Assembly (NCBI GenBank): GCA_965656525.1
Contig: CBFHKY010000001.1
Span: 1-64,000 of the forward strand
Origin: Pseudomaricurvus sp965656525
GTDB taxonomy: Bacteria > Pseudomonadota > Gammaproteobacteria > Pseudomonadales > Cellvibrionaceae
DNA: 64,000 nucleotides
Direction of reading: 5' to 3'
The translations under genes and the position numbers were made by a program. Positions 53,694 through 62,263 of the stretch are shown here, piece by piece (the stretch's first letter is position 1; each line of letters begins with the position of its first letter). Below the pieces are notes generated by a model that searched no databases, was not told the DNA's origin, and was given only the letters and a program-made list of their open reading frames with translations.

Positions 53694-53850
53694 AAAGCTC
53701 CTTATCGAGTTTTTATAAAAATGAATATTCGTCAATAACAAAAATAATCGTTAAAAATCCAGTTGTACTATTGCTGCGTAATGCATCAAAATAAATCGTT
53801 AGCTCTAAAATACTGCAAATAATAAAAATCAAAAGAACAGGTTGATCCAT

Positions 53851-55062
53851 ATGGATGAGACTGAAAAAGCGACATGGGCAGGTCCCCTTCAGGGCGTGCG
53901 CGTACTGGACTTTACTCGTGTTCTTGCGGGTCCGTCTGCGTCCTTAGCGCTGGCTGACCTTGGCGCTGAAGTGATTAAAATTGAGCCGCCAACCGGCGAT
54001 GAAACTCGAACGTTTCCTCCTTTTCGTGACGGTGAGAGCCACTACTACATCAGCGTGAATCGCGGTAAGAAAAGTCTTGTTGTGGATTTGAAGTCTGAGG
54101 CCGGCGTTCAAATCGTTAAAGACTTAGTGAAGAAAAGCGACGTTCTGGTTGAAAACTATCGCCCCGGCGTGATGGATCGTCTGGGGTTAGGTTATGAAAC
54201 ATTATCGGCCATTAATCCTCAGTTAATATACTGTGCTATTTCTGGTTTTGGTCTGACAGGGCCACTCAAAGATAAGCCTTCCTTTGACATTGTTTTGCAA
54301 GCTCTTTCAGGCGCGTTGAGTATCAATGGTGAGGCCGGTGGCAACCCTTTAAAGATGGGCATTCCGCTGGGTGACCTAATTGGTGGTATCAATGGGCCAA
54401 TTGGCGTCTTGGCGGCTTTGCATGAACGTCACGTTACAGGGAAGGGGCGTCTAATCGATGTCAGCTTACTTGACGGAATGTTCGGTATGCTGGGCTATCT
54501 TGCTCAACTGGCTTTTTTCAACAAAGAAGACCCTAAGCCTCAAGGTTCAGAGCACCCTAATTTGGTGCCTTACGGATCATTCCCGGCAAAAGATGGCTCT
54601 ATCATCATCGCGTGTTTAACGGACAGCTTTTGGAGTCGAATCTGCGATGCTTTGGACATGTCTGACCGCATTGATGACCCTGAATTTAATACGATCGAGA
54701 AGCGTCGAGATAAGCGGGAAGTGGTCAATGCTCTGATTACCGATAGAACCAGCCAAAAAACAGTCGCCGAACTTGAAGAATTATTTACGTTGTTCCAAGT
54801 GCCTCATGCGCCCATTTTAGGAATAACGGACGCGCTCTCGCAGCCTCAAGCTGTCGAACGGAATATGGTCGTACAAGCGGATCATAAAGCCCTTGGCAAA
54901 ATACCCATCGTTAATCGTCCGATTAAGTTTCCTGGAGATTTACAGCCCATACCTTCAGCTCCACCGGTATTAGGACAACATACCGATGAAATTTTGGCGA
55001 ATGTACTGGAGCTATCAACAGAAGAAATTAAAGCTCTACGTATAGCTGAAACCATTCGCTAG
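53851..55062 (+). CDS. Class III CoA-transferase (CaiB/BaiF family)
   Basis: 403 aa. GVRVLDFTRVLAGPSASLALADLGAEVIKIEPP is the family N-terminus (only its first part need be read: VLDFTRVLAGP). The catalytic aspartate is expected at Asp146 in PSFDIVLQALSG, followed by ISLLDG-like VSLLDGMFGML. It moves CoA between acyl groups, saving ATP. ATG 53851 is chosen, a TTG three codons earlier being the alternative. It stands alone between a terminator and the SDR gene. Confidence 0.9.
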   Translation: MDETEKATWAGPLQGVRVLDFTRVLAGPSASLALADLGAEVIKIEPPTGDETRTFPPFRDGESHYYISVNRGKKSLVVDLKSEAGVQIVKDLVKKSDVLVENYRPGVMDRLGLGYETLSAINPQLIYCAISGFGLTGPLKDKPSFDIVLQALSGALSINGEAGGNPLKMGIPLGDLIGGINGPIGVLAALHERHVTGKGRLIDVSLLDGMFGMLGYLAQLAFFNKEDPKPQGSEHPNLVPYGSFPAKDGSIIIACLTDSFWSRICDALDMSDRIDDPEFNTIEKRRDKREVVNALITDRTSQKTVAELEELFTLFQVPHAPILGITDALSQPQAVERNMVVQADHKALGKIPIVNRPIKFPGDLQPIPSAPPVLGQHTDEILANVLELSTEEIKALRIAETIR

Positions 55063-55261
55063 TTCTTGAATCTGACGTCAAATTGCGTACTTACAGCCTA
55101 CACTTGACGCTTACAGCAACTGACACTAACAAAAAGAGTTCGGATTCAGTAAGATAGCGAACTTTATGAAGAGCCAAGTTTCATTGCGAAACTGGGTAGA
55201 TATCTGTTTGTTGTACAGGTTGAGCGTACTTCTTGACCTGGTTACTGAAAGGAAATATTGC

Positions 55262-56173
55262 ATGTCAGAGCTTAGATTTGATGATCGCGTTGCTGTTATT
55301 ACCGGAGCGGGTAGAGGCTTAGGTAAAGCTTACGCCTTATTATTAGGCGCTAAGGGTGCAAAAGTAGTCGTAAATGATCCTGGTGTTAGCATGGACGGAG
55401 ACGGCAATGATACTGGCCCAGCAGAAGAAGTCGTTCAAGAAATCAAAGCGGCCGGTGGCGATGCTATTGCGAATACCGATTCAGTAGCTACACCAGAAGG
55501 CGGAAAGGCCATGATCGATGCCGCCATCAACGCCTTTGGTCGAGTAGATATTGTTATTCATAATGCTGGTATCGTACGACGTGCCACTTTGGATGAAATG
55601 AGCTACGAGGATTTTGAGTCGGTACTTGATGTGCATTTACGTGGTGGCTTCCATGTCGTACACGCTGCATTTCCACACATGAAACAAGCGGGCTATGGTC
55701 GTATTGTGTTAACGGGCTCGATCAATGGCCTTTATGGTAACGCTGGTGCAGCGAATTACAGCGTAGCTAAAGCGGGTCTGCTGGGCTTATCTAATGTAGC
55801 CGCTATCGAAGGCAGTGAGTTCAACATCAAAAGCAACTTGATCTTACCGGCCGCTGTAACACGTATGTCAGAAGGTATAGACACCAGTAAATTCCCGCCT
55901 ATGAAGCCTGAAATGGTGGCTCCGATGGTAGGCTGGCTAGCTCATGAAAACTGTAAAGCCAGCGGTGAAATGTATATTGCCATGGCTGGCCGTTTAGCTC
56001 GCGCTTTCTCTACTGAGACAGAGGGTGTTTTCCAGCCTGAATGGACTCTTGAACAGGTTGACGCTCAAATCGATGACATCCGTACTCCCGAAAAGACCGT
56101 CACATTCGAACCTGTACCAGAGGGTCATCTAGACCATTTGCGTTTTGGCTTTACCATGGCCTCTAGTTCTTAA
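55262..56173 (+). CDS. Short-chain dehydrogenase of the MFE-2 (HSD17B4) type
   Basis: 303 aa. NAD-binding TGAGRGLGKAYALLL, NDPGVSMDGDGNDTGPA (an insertion typical of multifunctional enzyme 2 (3R)-hydroxyacyl-CoA dehydrogenases), NAG at 101-103 and catalytic Ser153, Tyr166, Lys170. It would oxidise the hydroxyacyl-CoA made by the MaoC hydratase, since both belong to the R-specific pathway. The start is ATG 55262 with AAGG upstream; 32 further codons back to 55166 look untranslated. The thioesterase gene follows after 83 bases. Confidence 0.9.
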   Translation: MSELRFDDRVAVITGAGRGLGKAYALLLGAKGAKVVVNDPGVSMDGDGNDTGPAEEVVQEIKAAGGDAIANTDSVATPEGGKAMIDAAINAFGRVDIVIHNAGIVRRATLDEMSYEDFESVLDVHLRGGFHVVHAAFPHMKQAGYGRIVLTGSINGLYGNAGAANYSVAKAGLLGLSNVAAIEGSEFNIKSNLILPAAVTRMSEGIDTSKFPPMKPEMVAPMVGWLAHENCKASGEMYIAMAGRLARAFSTETEGVFQPEWTLEQVDAQIDDIRTPEKTVTFEPVPEGHLDHLRFGFTMASSS

Positions 56174-56256
56174 AATTTATAACGTACAAAAACTCTCTTG
56201 CTCAAAGCCTTTCGGTTTATTCATCGGAAGGCTAACTTTTGGGTCGCTGATTCATT

Positions 56257-56676
56257 ATGGAAAGTCATACACCAACACCAGACTCTTGGAAACGCAAAGC
56301 GATGCCAGGCATTCCAGCGTCGATCGAGGCTTTATGGACTCAGAAGCGCGAAGATGGCTATCACTACGGCGTGCAACTGGATGATACTCATGCTAACGCG
56401 CAAGGCATGATACATGGTGGCGTGTTGATGACTTTTTTAGACCATGCGTTATCACTCAAGGTCTGGGAATCTTCCGACCGGCAACCATGCTCAACGGTCC
56501 ACTTGGACAGCCATTTCCTCACAGCAGTATATCCTCCAGCTTTTGTGGAGCTGGAAGCAGACATACTCAAACAGGGAAAGTCCATGGTTTTCGCGCGCGG
56601 TGTACTGAAAGTGGATGGAAAGGCGGTTATGGAAGGCAAGGGCGTATGGAGCATTTTGCGAAAAGTTAAAACGTAA
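56257..56676 (+). CDS. Hotdog thioesterase (PaaI/YbgC type)
   Basis: 139 aa. The HGG motif (AQGMIHGGVLMTFLDHALS) with a downstream Asp is the hallmark of 4HBT/PaaI thioesterases that release acids from acyl-CoA esters. In this context it may clear dead-end CoA esters. The ribosome-binding site is poor. A perfect terminator follows. Confidence 0.87.
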   Translation: MESHTPTPDSWKRKAMPGIPASIEALWTQKREDGYHYGVQLDDTHANAQGMIHGGVLMTFLDHALSLKVWESSDRQPCSTVHLDSHFLTAVYPPAFVELEADILKQGKSMVFARGVLKVDGKAVMEGKGVWSILRKVKT

Positions 56677-56729
56677 CCTAACGCAATTACCTTTATGGGT
56701 TCCATACGCTTTACGAAAGAGATCTAAAC

Positions 56730-56765
56730 AAAACGCCTAGCGGTACAGTACCGCTAGGCGTTTTT
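56730..56765. terminator. Bidirectional terminator between convergent genes
   Basis: AAAACGCCTAGCGGTAC and its exact complement are separated by one base, with T-runs on both strands; it serves the thioesterase gene and the inverted oxygenase gene. Confidence 0.88.
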
Positions 56766-56788
56766 GGTGAAGAGCCAGTATGTAAACC

Positions 56789-58198
56789 TTAAGCTTGTAA
56801 ATATTTATCTAGCTCGCGGTGCATATTGGTGATCAGTTTTTCTTGGTTTTCAGCCAACCACACTTGTTTCATTCCTTTAGAGTGCAGACCCGCCTGAACA
56901 CGGGGAATATTACTCAGATCCTGCTGTGGAATCAGGCCTATCTGCGTCGTCGGATCTGTAACTACTTCAACCTCAGAACGTGTTGGCTTTTCGTCAGCCG
57001 CCAGTGTCGTTACTGAGCGTATTTCAAAAACACACATATCTGGATTTGTAGGGTGCGGACGCGCACGATAAATTGCCGCGTTACCGGCTTGAGGCAGTAT
57101 CAAAATATTGGGAAAAATAAAGTTAACCCCACCCCATTTGCCCACATGCTCTATCTTAGGCATTGGGCGACCTTGAGCGGCAGCTGTTTCATATTGCAGC
57201 TTAACGTATTCTGCACCAACGTTAGCATCTTCAGGCAGACGCTTGTCTTTCAGGCTTAGCAGCAGATCAATATCTTTTTTCAAGATCATTGCGCCAAGAC
57301 CTTCAGCCGTTAAGTTCATGCGAGCGGCCATCTGTTCGACAATGCTGGACTGATCCACTGGCTCTTGTACGTGGCCGGCAATTGGCGTTTTACTGCCACC
57401 ATGAAAATAACCATGGCCTTTGTCTAAGCTTACATACGTCAGATCTTTATAGAACAATTCATCGTCTTCAGGGCGGTCGCCATAAACCACTTCACTTCCG
57501 ATTTTTTCAAGTTGAGGGTGGGTTGCGGAAACGTGGTAAGCCTCGAAAAAAGCCTCTTGCGCAACTTTCCAGTTACAGGGGATTTCAGCCTGCTTCCACC
57601 AGATATGGTGCATATCACCCACGACAAAATCATCCAGAAAGGATTTAACCGGCGCGATAAATTCCTCAAATGGTTCAGGGTTTTCATCCAAATTAATAAA
57701 CACAAAGCCAGCGTAAACTTGGCAGTTCACTTTGCGCATGGCCACATCTTCATCGCGAAGATTCCCACCAGCAAACTCGCCACGCTCCAATATCATTTTG
57801 ATGTTGCCTTCTAAATCCCAACGCCAGCCGTGAAATGGGCAAATAATTTTTTGCTCTTCAAAGTGCCCACAGCCGTCACCCAGTGTAGTGCCACGATGAG
57901 GGCAGAAGTTAAAAAAAGCTTTAACGCTCTCTTTGTCTGATCTTACCAGCAGTATCGACTGATCCCCGATCTCATAAGTGGTGTAGTCACCAATCTCTGG
58001 GATCTCATCAACACGGGCGGCGACCTGCCACACTTTATTCCATAGATTGGAAAATTCCAGCTTGGCAAATTCTGGGTCGATATAGCGTCCAGTGCCTAAG
58101 CTCTGAGCCTTTGTTTGCCAATGGTTAGGCCAGCTGTTACTAGCCTTTTGTTCTGTTGGGGCCAAAGCGGAAAGGGCTTGGGTGGTGGATGCGCTCAT
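56789..58198 (-). CDS. Rieske aromatic-ring-hydroxylating oxygenase alpha subunit
   Basis: 469 aa on the minus strand. The Rieske [2Fe-2S] site is Cys99-x-His101 and Cys120-x2-His123 (FCPHRGTTLGDG, CPFHGW). The mononuclear iron histidines lie in EAFFEAYHVSATHP. The start is ATG 58198 (MSASTTQALS) with AAGGAC 7 bases upstream; 25 more open codons to 58273 lack a ribosome-binding site. No beta subunit, ferredoxin or reductase gene is adjacent, so electrons must come from partners elsewhere. Homotrimeric alpha-only oxygenases such as those acting on steroids, carnitine or aromatic acids share this form. Substrate unknown. Confidence 0.9.
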   Translation of the reverse strand: MSASTTQALSALAPTEQKASNSWPNHWQTKAQSLGTGRYIDPEFAKLEFSNLWNKVWQVAARVDEIPEIGDYTTYEIGDQSILLVRSDKESVKAFFNFCPHRGTTLGDGCGHFEEQKIICPFHGWRWDLEGNIKMILERGEFAGGNLRDEDVAMRKVNCQVYAGFVFINLDENPEPFEEFIAPVKSFLDDFVVGDMHHIWWKQAEIPCNWKVAQEAFFEAYHVSATHPQLEKIGSEVVYGDRPEDDELFYKDLTYVSLDKGHGYFHGGSKTPIAGHVQEPVDQSSIVEQMAARMNLTAEGLGAMILKKDIDLLLSLKDKRLPEDANVGAEYVKLQYETAAAQGRPMPKIEHVGKWGGVNFIFPNILILPQAGNAAIYRARPHPTNPDMCVFEIRSVTTLAADEKPTRSEVEVVTDPTTQIGLIPQQDLSNIPRVQAGLHSKGMKQVWLAENQEKLITNMHRELDKYLQA

Positions 58199-58624
58199 AT
58201 CAATGTCCTTTATTACCCTGATAACAGGTTGTGGTGTGCTCAGTGGCAGCGGTTTGTAGTTGCTAATCAACAATGCTGTTCATCTTAGGGGGGAGTTGTC
58301 GTTCAGTCATTGATTTAGGTCAATACGTGAGGTGCTCTTTCACTTCATTATGAACGCCAATGAACACCGCTGTTGAGTAACTCTAAAAAGCGGACCCTGT
58401 TCATAAGAGCGATTGAGGCATTCAACAGGTCACCGATTGCTCAACATAACGATCAGAGCATTTGGTTAGATGTCTTGTTTTAACGGATTTTCGAAAAACT
58501 GAGCATTGTATGGATCGATACCAGATCTTCAGTTTTGAGAAAATTTAGATTGACACCTGCGAGCCAGAATTAAACAAAAGGCGGACAGACGTCTTATACA
58601 GAATATTGAGTTGGAGGAAAGCCC
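58199..58624. other. Divergent intergenic region, Rieske oxygenase / amidohydrolase
   Basis: About 425 bases between two outward genes. It holds an FNR/ANR-like box at 58310-58323 and a TTGACA at about 58551 that may be a -35 element for the amidohydrolase gene. No gene is seen. Confidence 0.6.
58310..58323. promoter_or_regulatory. FNR/ANR-like box
   Basis: TTGATTTAGGTCAA fits TTGAT-N4-(A/G)TCAA. It is about 110 bases upstream of the inverted Rieske gene and 300 bases upstream of the amidohydrolase gene. A near-identical copy is at 60166. Confidence 0.5.
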
Positions 58625-59938
58625 ATGCAAATGGACGATATGGTAATCATCAGCGTTGATGATCACATCAGTGAGCCGCCAGAGATGTTTCAGAAGCACT
58701 TAACCGGTGATGATCTGAACAGTGCCCCAAAATTCGAGCAGCGTAACGGCGCCGATTATTGGACTTATCAAGGCATGATCATGACGTCGGTGGGTTTGAA
58801 CGCTGTAGTGGGGCGGCCACCAGAAGAATACGGCATGGAACCACAATCACTCGAACAAGTTCGCAAAGGTTGCTACGACCCTAAAGCACGCCTGGACGAT
58901 ATGAACGTTAATGGTATTGCCGCTTCTTTGAATTTTGGTAGCGTAGGTGGGTTTGATGGTAGCCGTTTGTTCCATAAAGCCCCAGACAAATCACAAGCTT
59001 ATATCCACCTGCGTGCCTACAATGATTGGCATATTCTAGAGTGGTGCGGCTATGATCGCAGCCGTTTTATTCCCTGTGCGATTCTCCCTACTTGGGACAT
59101 GCAAGCCACCGTTGCAGAAATTAAGCGCGTGGCAGGTTTGGGTTGTAACAATGTCACCTTAAGTGATAACCCCACAAAAGCGGGCCTGCCCAGCATCCAC
59201 AACCCATACTGGGAGCCTATGTGGCAAGCGCTGGCCGAGTACGACATTACCATTAACCTTCACATTGGGTCTGGTAACGCGGCTCCGCACGCATCGGACG
59301 AAACCCCAATTGAAGCATGGATTACTACCATGCCAATGGCCATTAATGTTGGTGCGGCTGATTGGTTGCAGCTCTCTGCGTTGCAGCGTTACCCAACACT
59401 AAGAATTGTACTTTCAGAAAGTGGTATCGGCTGGATACCTTATTTCATGGAACGTGCAGATTTCAGTCATGCTCGTCACACGGCCTGGACCAACTCTGAT
59501 TTTGGTGGCATGAAGCCAAGCGAAGTCTTTAAAAAGCACTTTATGAGCTGCTTTGTAGATGATCATTTTGGGTTGAAAAACTTGGATGAAATTGGTGAAG
59601 ATAACGTGGCGTATGAATGCGATTACCCGCACTCTGATGCGCTGTGGCCAGAAGTTCCAGAGTTTTTGTGGCCTGGTGTAAAATCTTTGCCAGAAGCGCA
59701 GATTGAAAAAGTGACTCACGGCAACGCCATGCGTTGGTTACGCCACGATCCTTTCGCGCAATACCAGCGTGATGATCTTACAGTAGGCGCCTTGCGTGCC
59801 AAGGCGCAAGCGGATGGTGTCGATACCACACCTATGTCTTCAGGCGGTTGTGCACCTTTAGAAGAGGGCGAAGTGAAGCGCCGCATTACCACCGGCGACA
59901 TCGTGAAGATGTTCTCTAAGCAAGAAAAAGTTGCCTAA
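58625..59938 (+). CDS. Amidohydrolase-2 family metal-dependent hydrolase/decarboxylase
   Basis: 437 aa, TIM-barrel amidohydrolase (ACMSD-like). It begins ISVDDHISEPPEMF, the variant of the DxHxH metal motif common in this subgroup. Later it has NLHIGSGNAAPH, SESGIGWIPYFMERADF and ECDYPHSDALWP. Members hydrolyse or decarboxylate aromatic and related acids; which applies here cannot be read. GGAGGAAAG lies before the ATG. It is the first gene after the divergent region and has its own terminator. Confidence 0.88.
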   Translation: MQMDDMVIISVDDHISEPPEMFQKHLTGDDLNSAPKFEQRNGADYWTYQGMIMTSVGLNAVVGRPPEEYGMEPQSLEQVRKGCYDPKARLDDMNVNGIAASLNFGSVGGFDGSRLFHKAPDKSQAYIHLRAYNDWHILEWCGYDRSRFIPCAILPTWDMQATVAEIKRVAGLGCNNVTLSDNPTKAGLPSIHNPYWEPMWQALAEYDITINLHIGSGNAAPHASDETPIEAWITTMPMAINVGAADWLQLSALQRYPTLRIVLSESGIGWIPYFMERADFSHARHTAWTNSDFGGMKPSEVFKKHFMSCFVDDHFGLKNLDEIGEDNVAYECDYPHSDALWPEVPEFLWPGVKSLPEAQIEKVTHGNAMRWLRHDPFAQYQRDDLTVGALRAKAQADGVDTTPMSSGGCAPLEEGEVKRRITTGDIVKMFSKQEKVA

Positions 59939-59965
59939 GTCATAAGGCTTTCGCAACGCTTAAGT

Positions 59966-59999
59966 AAAAAGGCTACAGAGCAATCTGTAGCCTTTTTTT
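59966..59999 (+). terminator. Intrinsic terminator after the amidohydrolase gene
   Basis: AAAAAGGCTACAGA / TCTGTAGCCTTTTT, a 14-bp perfect stem with a GCAA loop and a following T-run. Confidence 0.9.
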
Positions 60000-60295
60000 A
60001 TGGCGTGACTGCAGGGGGTGTGAATGTGTAAAGCAGGATTTTTAAGTCTGCTTGTAAAGTCAAAAAAATTAAACCTATAAATAACATAAAGATATAATCT
60101 TAAATTATTGATTATAAAAGAAATATTAAATTCAATGGCTTTATAAAAGAAAGGTTATCACCAACTTGATATAGGTCAAGGACGGATATCTAAGCAATCC
60201 TTATTATTCACCAATAGACAACACTGTTGATTTAAAAAGTAACGCCAATACGAAGATTGATAGGCGCTTAAGCGCGAATTTAAGGATCAGCCCAT
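60000..60295. other. Intergenic region upstream of the BVMO gene
   Basis: About 296 strongly AT-rich bases, no gene. It contains the FNR/ANR-like box at 60166-60179, about 115 bases before the start codon. Confidence 0.6.
60166..60179. promoter_or_regulatory. FNR/ANR-like box upstream of the BVMO gene
   Basis: TTGATATAGGTCAA differs in one base from the site at 58310 and fits TTGAT-N4-(A/G)TCAA. Confidence 0.5.
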
Positions 60296-62143
60296 ATGAC
60301 ACTCTACGACGTGACACTCCCTTCTGTTGAAGAAATCGACATTCCTGCATTGAAAGAAAAGTATCAACAGGAAAGAAACAGACGCATGCGTGCCGAAGGT
60401 CAAACTCAGTATGTAAAACCCGTTGATGAGTTTGCTTACACCTACGAAGGCGACCCGTATACAGAGGTCACGCCTCGCGAAGTAGTTAATAAAGACATTG
60501 AAGTCGCGATTCTGGGTGGCGGCTGGTCTGGCATCATGGCAGCGGTTGAATTGAAAAAAGCAGGTATTGATGATTTCTGCAACATCGATCACGCCGGCGA
60601 CTTTGGTGGCGTTTGGTACTGGAACCGTTATCCGGGGCTGCAGTGCGACAATGACGCGTATTGTTATCTTCCTCTGTTGGAAGAAACCGGATTTATGCCT
60701 TCCAAAAAGTTCACGGAAGGGTATGAAATTTTAGAATATGCCCAGTCTATCGCTAAAAAATACGACCTTTATAAAAACGCACTGTTTCATACTATGGTAA
60801 ACGCGTTGCGCTGGGATGAAGATAGCCAGCGCTGGGAAGTGACCACCAAGCAAGGTGACAAAATCTCTGCCCGCCATTTGATTGTGGCAAACGGGTTGTT
60901 AAACATCCCTAAACTACCGGGCATTGAAGGCATCGACAAGTTCAAAGGGCACATGTTTCATACCGCGCGCTGGGATTATGACTACACCGGTGGTTCTCAG
61001 CGTTCCCCCGTGCTGGACAAGCTCGCTGATAAAAAAGTCGCGATTGTTGGCACTGGTGCCACGGCTGTGCAATTGGTGCCTTACTTGGGTAAGTACGCCA
61101 AAGATTTTTATGTTCTTCAGCGCACTCCGTCTTGTGTGGATACACGCCGCAACTCAGAAACAGACCAAGAGTGGGTAAAAACCCTTAAGCCTGGCTGGCA
61201 AGAGGCCCGTCGCAGTAATTTTCATCGTGGCGCGAATGAACGCTACCTGCCCGGTGAAGAAGACATGATTGTGGATATTTGGACGGAAGTGAACCGCAAT
61301 TTGACGGCCAAATTCAATCACGATGATAACTACCCAGACATGGAGGGCTATGCACAAGAACGCGATCTAATGGATTTTCAAGTCATGGAGCGTCTGCGCC
61401 GTCGAGTAGGTTCCATTGTGGAAGATAAGGCAACTGCCGAAAAACTGAAGCCTTATTATCGCTATCAGTGTAAGCGCCCAACCTCTAACGACAATTACTA
61501 CCAAACGTTCAATCGTCCTAACGTTCACTTGATTGATGTTTCGGAGTCGCAAGGTGTTGAACGTCTGACGGAAAAAGGTTTTGTCGCCAACGGTATCGAA
61601 TACGAAGTGGACTGCATGATTTTTGCCAGTGGCTACGAAGTGACCAGTGATTTGGATCGTCGTTGGGGTTTTGAGGCCTTTGAAGGCCGAAATGGGCTGT
61701 CGATGTACGACAATTGGGCCGGTGGCTACCAAACTATGCACGGCGTTATGACCAATGGCTTCCCTAACATGTACATCGTTGGCCTAAACCAAGGCGGTTT
61801 GAATTCCACATTGACCAAAAACTTCGAAGAACAATCCAAGCATATCAGCTATATCATCAGCGAAACCAAACGCCGTGGTGCAACCACGGTTGAGCCGACT
61901 AAGGCAGCCCAAGATGCTTACATCCAACACTTGCGTGATACCGAAGTGGATCGCACCGAATGGATTCGCGAGTGTACGCCTAGCTACTTTAACAATGAAG
62001 GCAAGCCAGATGTGGATGAAAATGGTAATGAAAAATACCGTTTCTACTTAGGTGAGATTTACGGCCCTGGCTGGGATGCCTTTGTAAAACTGCTAGAAGA
62101 CTGGCGCGAGACCGGTGAAGTGAAAGGTCTTGAATTTCACTGA
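60296..62143 (+). CDS. Type I Baeyer-Villiger monooxygenase
   Basis: 615 aa. FAD-binding GGGWSG (74-79), the BVMO fingerprint FxGxxxHxxxWD fully met at 216-227 (FKGHMFHTARWD), and NADPH-binding GTGATA (252-257). The N-terminal extension of about 65 residues resembles the larger BVMOs acting on cyclic, aryl or steroid ketones, such as the cyclopentadecanone and phenylacetone types. It inserts oxygen next to a ketone to give an ester or lactone. The next gene, a Rieske oxygenase, follows after 120 bases. The N-terminal region differs enough that the substrate cannot be named. Confidence 0.92.
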   Translation: MTLYDVTLPSVEEIDIPALKEKYQQERNRRMRAEGQTQYVKPVDEFAYTYEGDPYTEVTPREVVNKDIEVAILGGGWSGIMAAVELKKAGIDDFCNIDHAGDFGGVWYWNRYPGLQCDNDAYCYLPLLEETGFMPSKKFTEGYEILEYAQSIAKKYDLYKNALFHTMVNALRWDEDSQRWEVTTKQGDKISARHLIVANGLLNIPKLPGIEGIDKFKGHMFHTARWDYDYTGGSQRSPVLDKLADKKVAIVGTGATAVQLVPYLGKYAKDFYVLQRTPSCVDTRRNSETDQEWVKTLKPGWQEARRSNFHRGANERYLPGEEDMIVDIWTEVNRNLTAKFNHDDNYPDMEGYAQERDLMDFQVMERLRRRVGSIVEDKATAEKLKPYYRYQCKRPTSNDNYYQTFNRPNVHLIDVSESQGVERLTEKGFVANGIEYEVDCMIFASGYEVTSDLDRRWGFEAFEGRNGLSMYDNWAGGYQTMHGVMTNGFPNMYIVGLNQGGLNSTLTKNFEEQSKHISYIISETKRRGATTVEPTKAAQDAYIQHLRDTEVDRTEWIRECTPSYFNNEGKPDVDENGNEKYRFYLGEIYGPGWDAFVKLLEDWRETGEVKGLEFH

Positions 62144-62263
62144 GGCACATGCCCGCACCAAGCCTTATTGTGTGCGGGCTGATATCACTTAACGATAAAA
62201 ATAATGTCCACCACGTAGGTACGGTCTACACCGTGCTTATGGGTCCAAAAGTTGGAGAGTAAT

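Larger units (their letters stand above)
53543..53850. other. Intergenic region before the CoA-transferase gene
   Basis: About 308 bases with two hairpins (53598-53634 and 53660-53693), then a very AT-rich stretch likely to hold the promoter of the next gene. No gene is seen. Confidence 0.65.
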
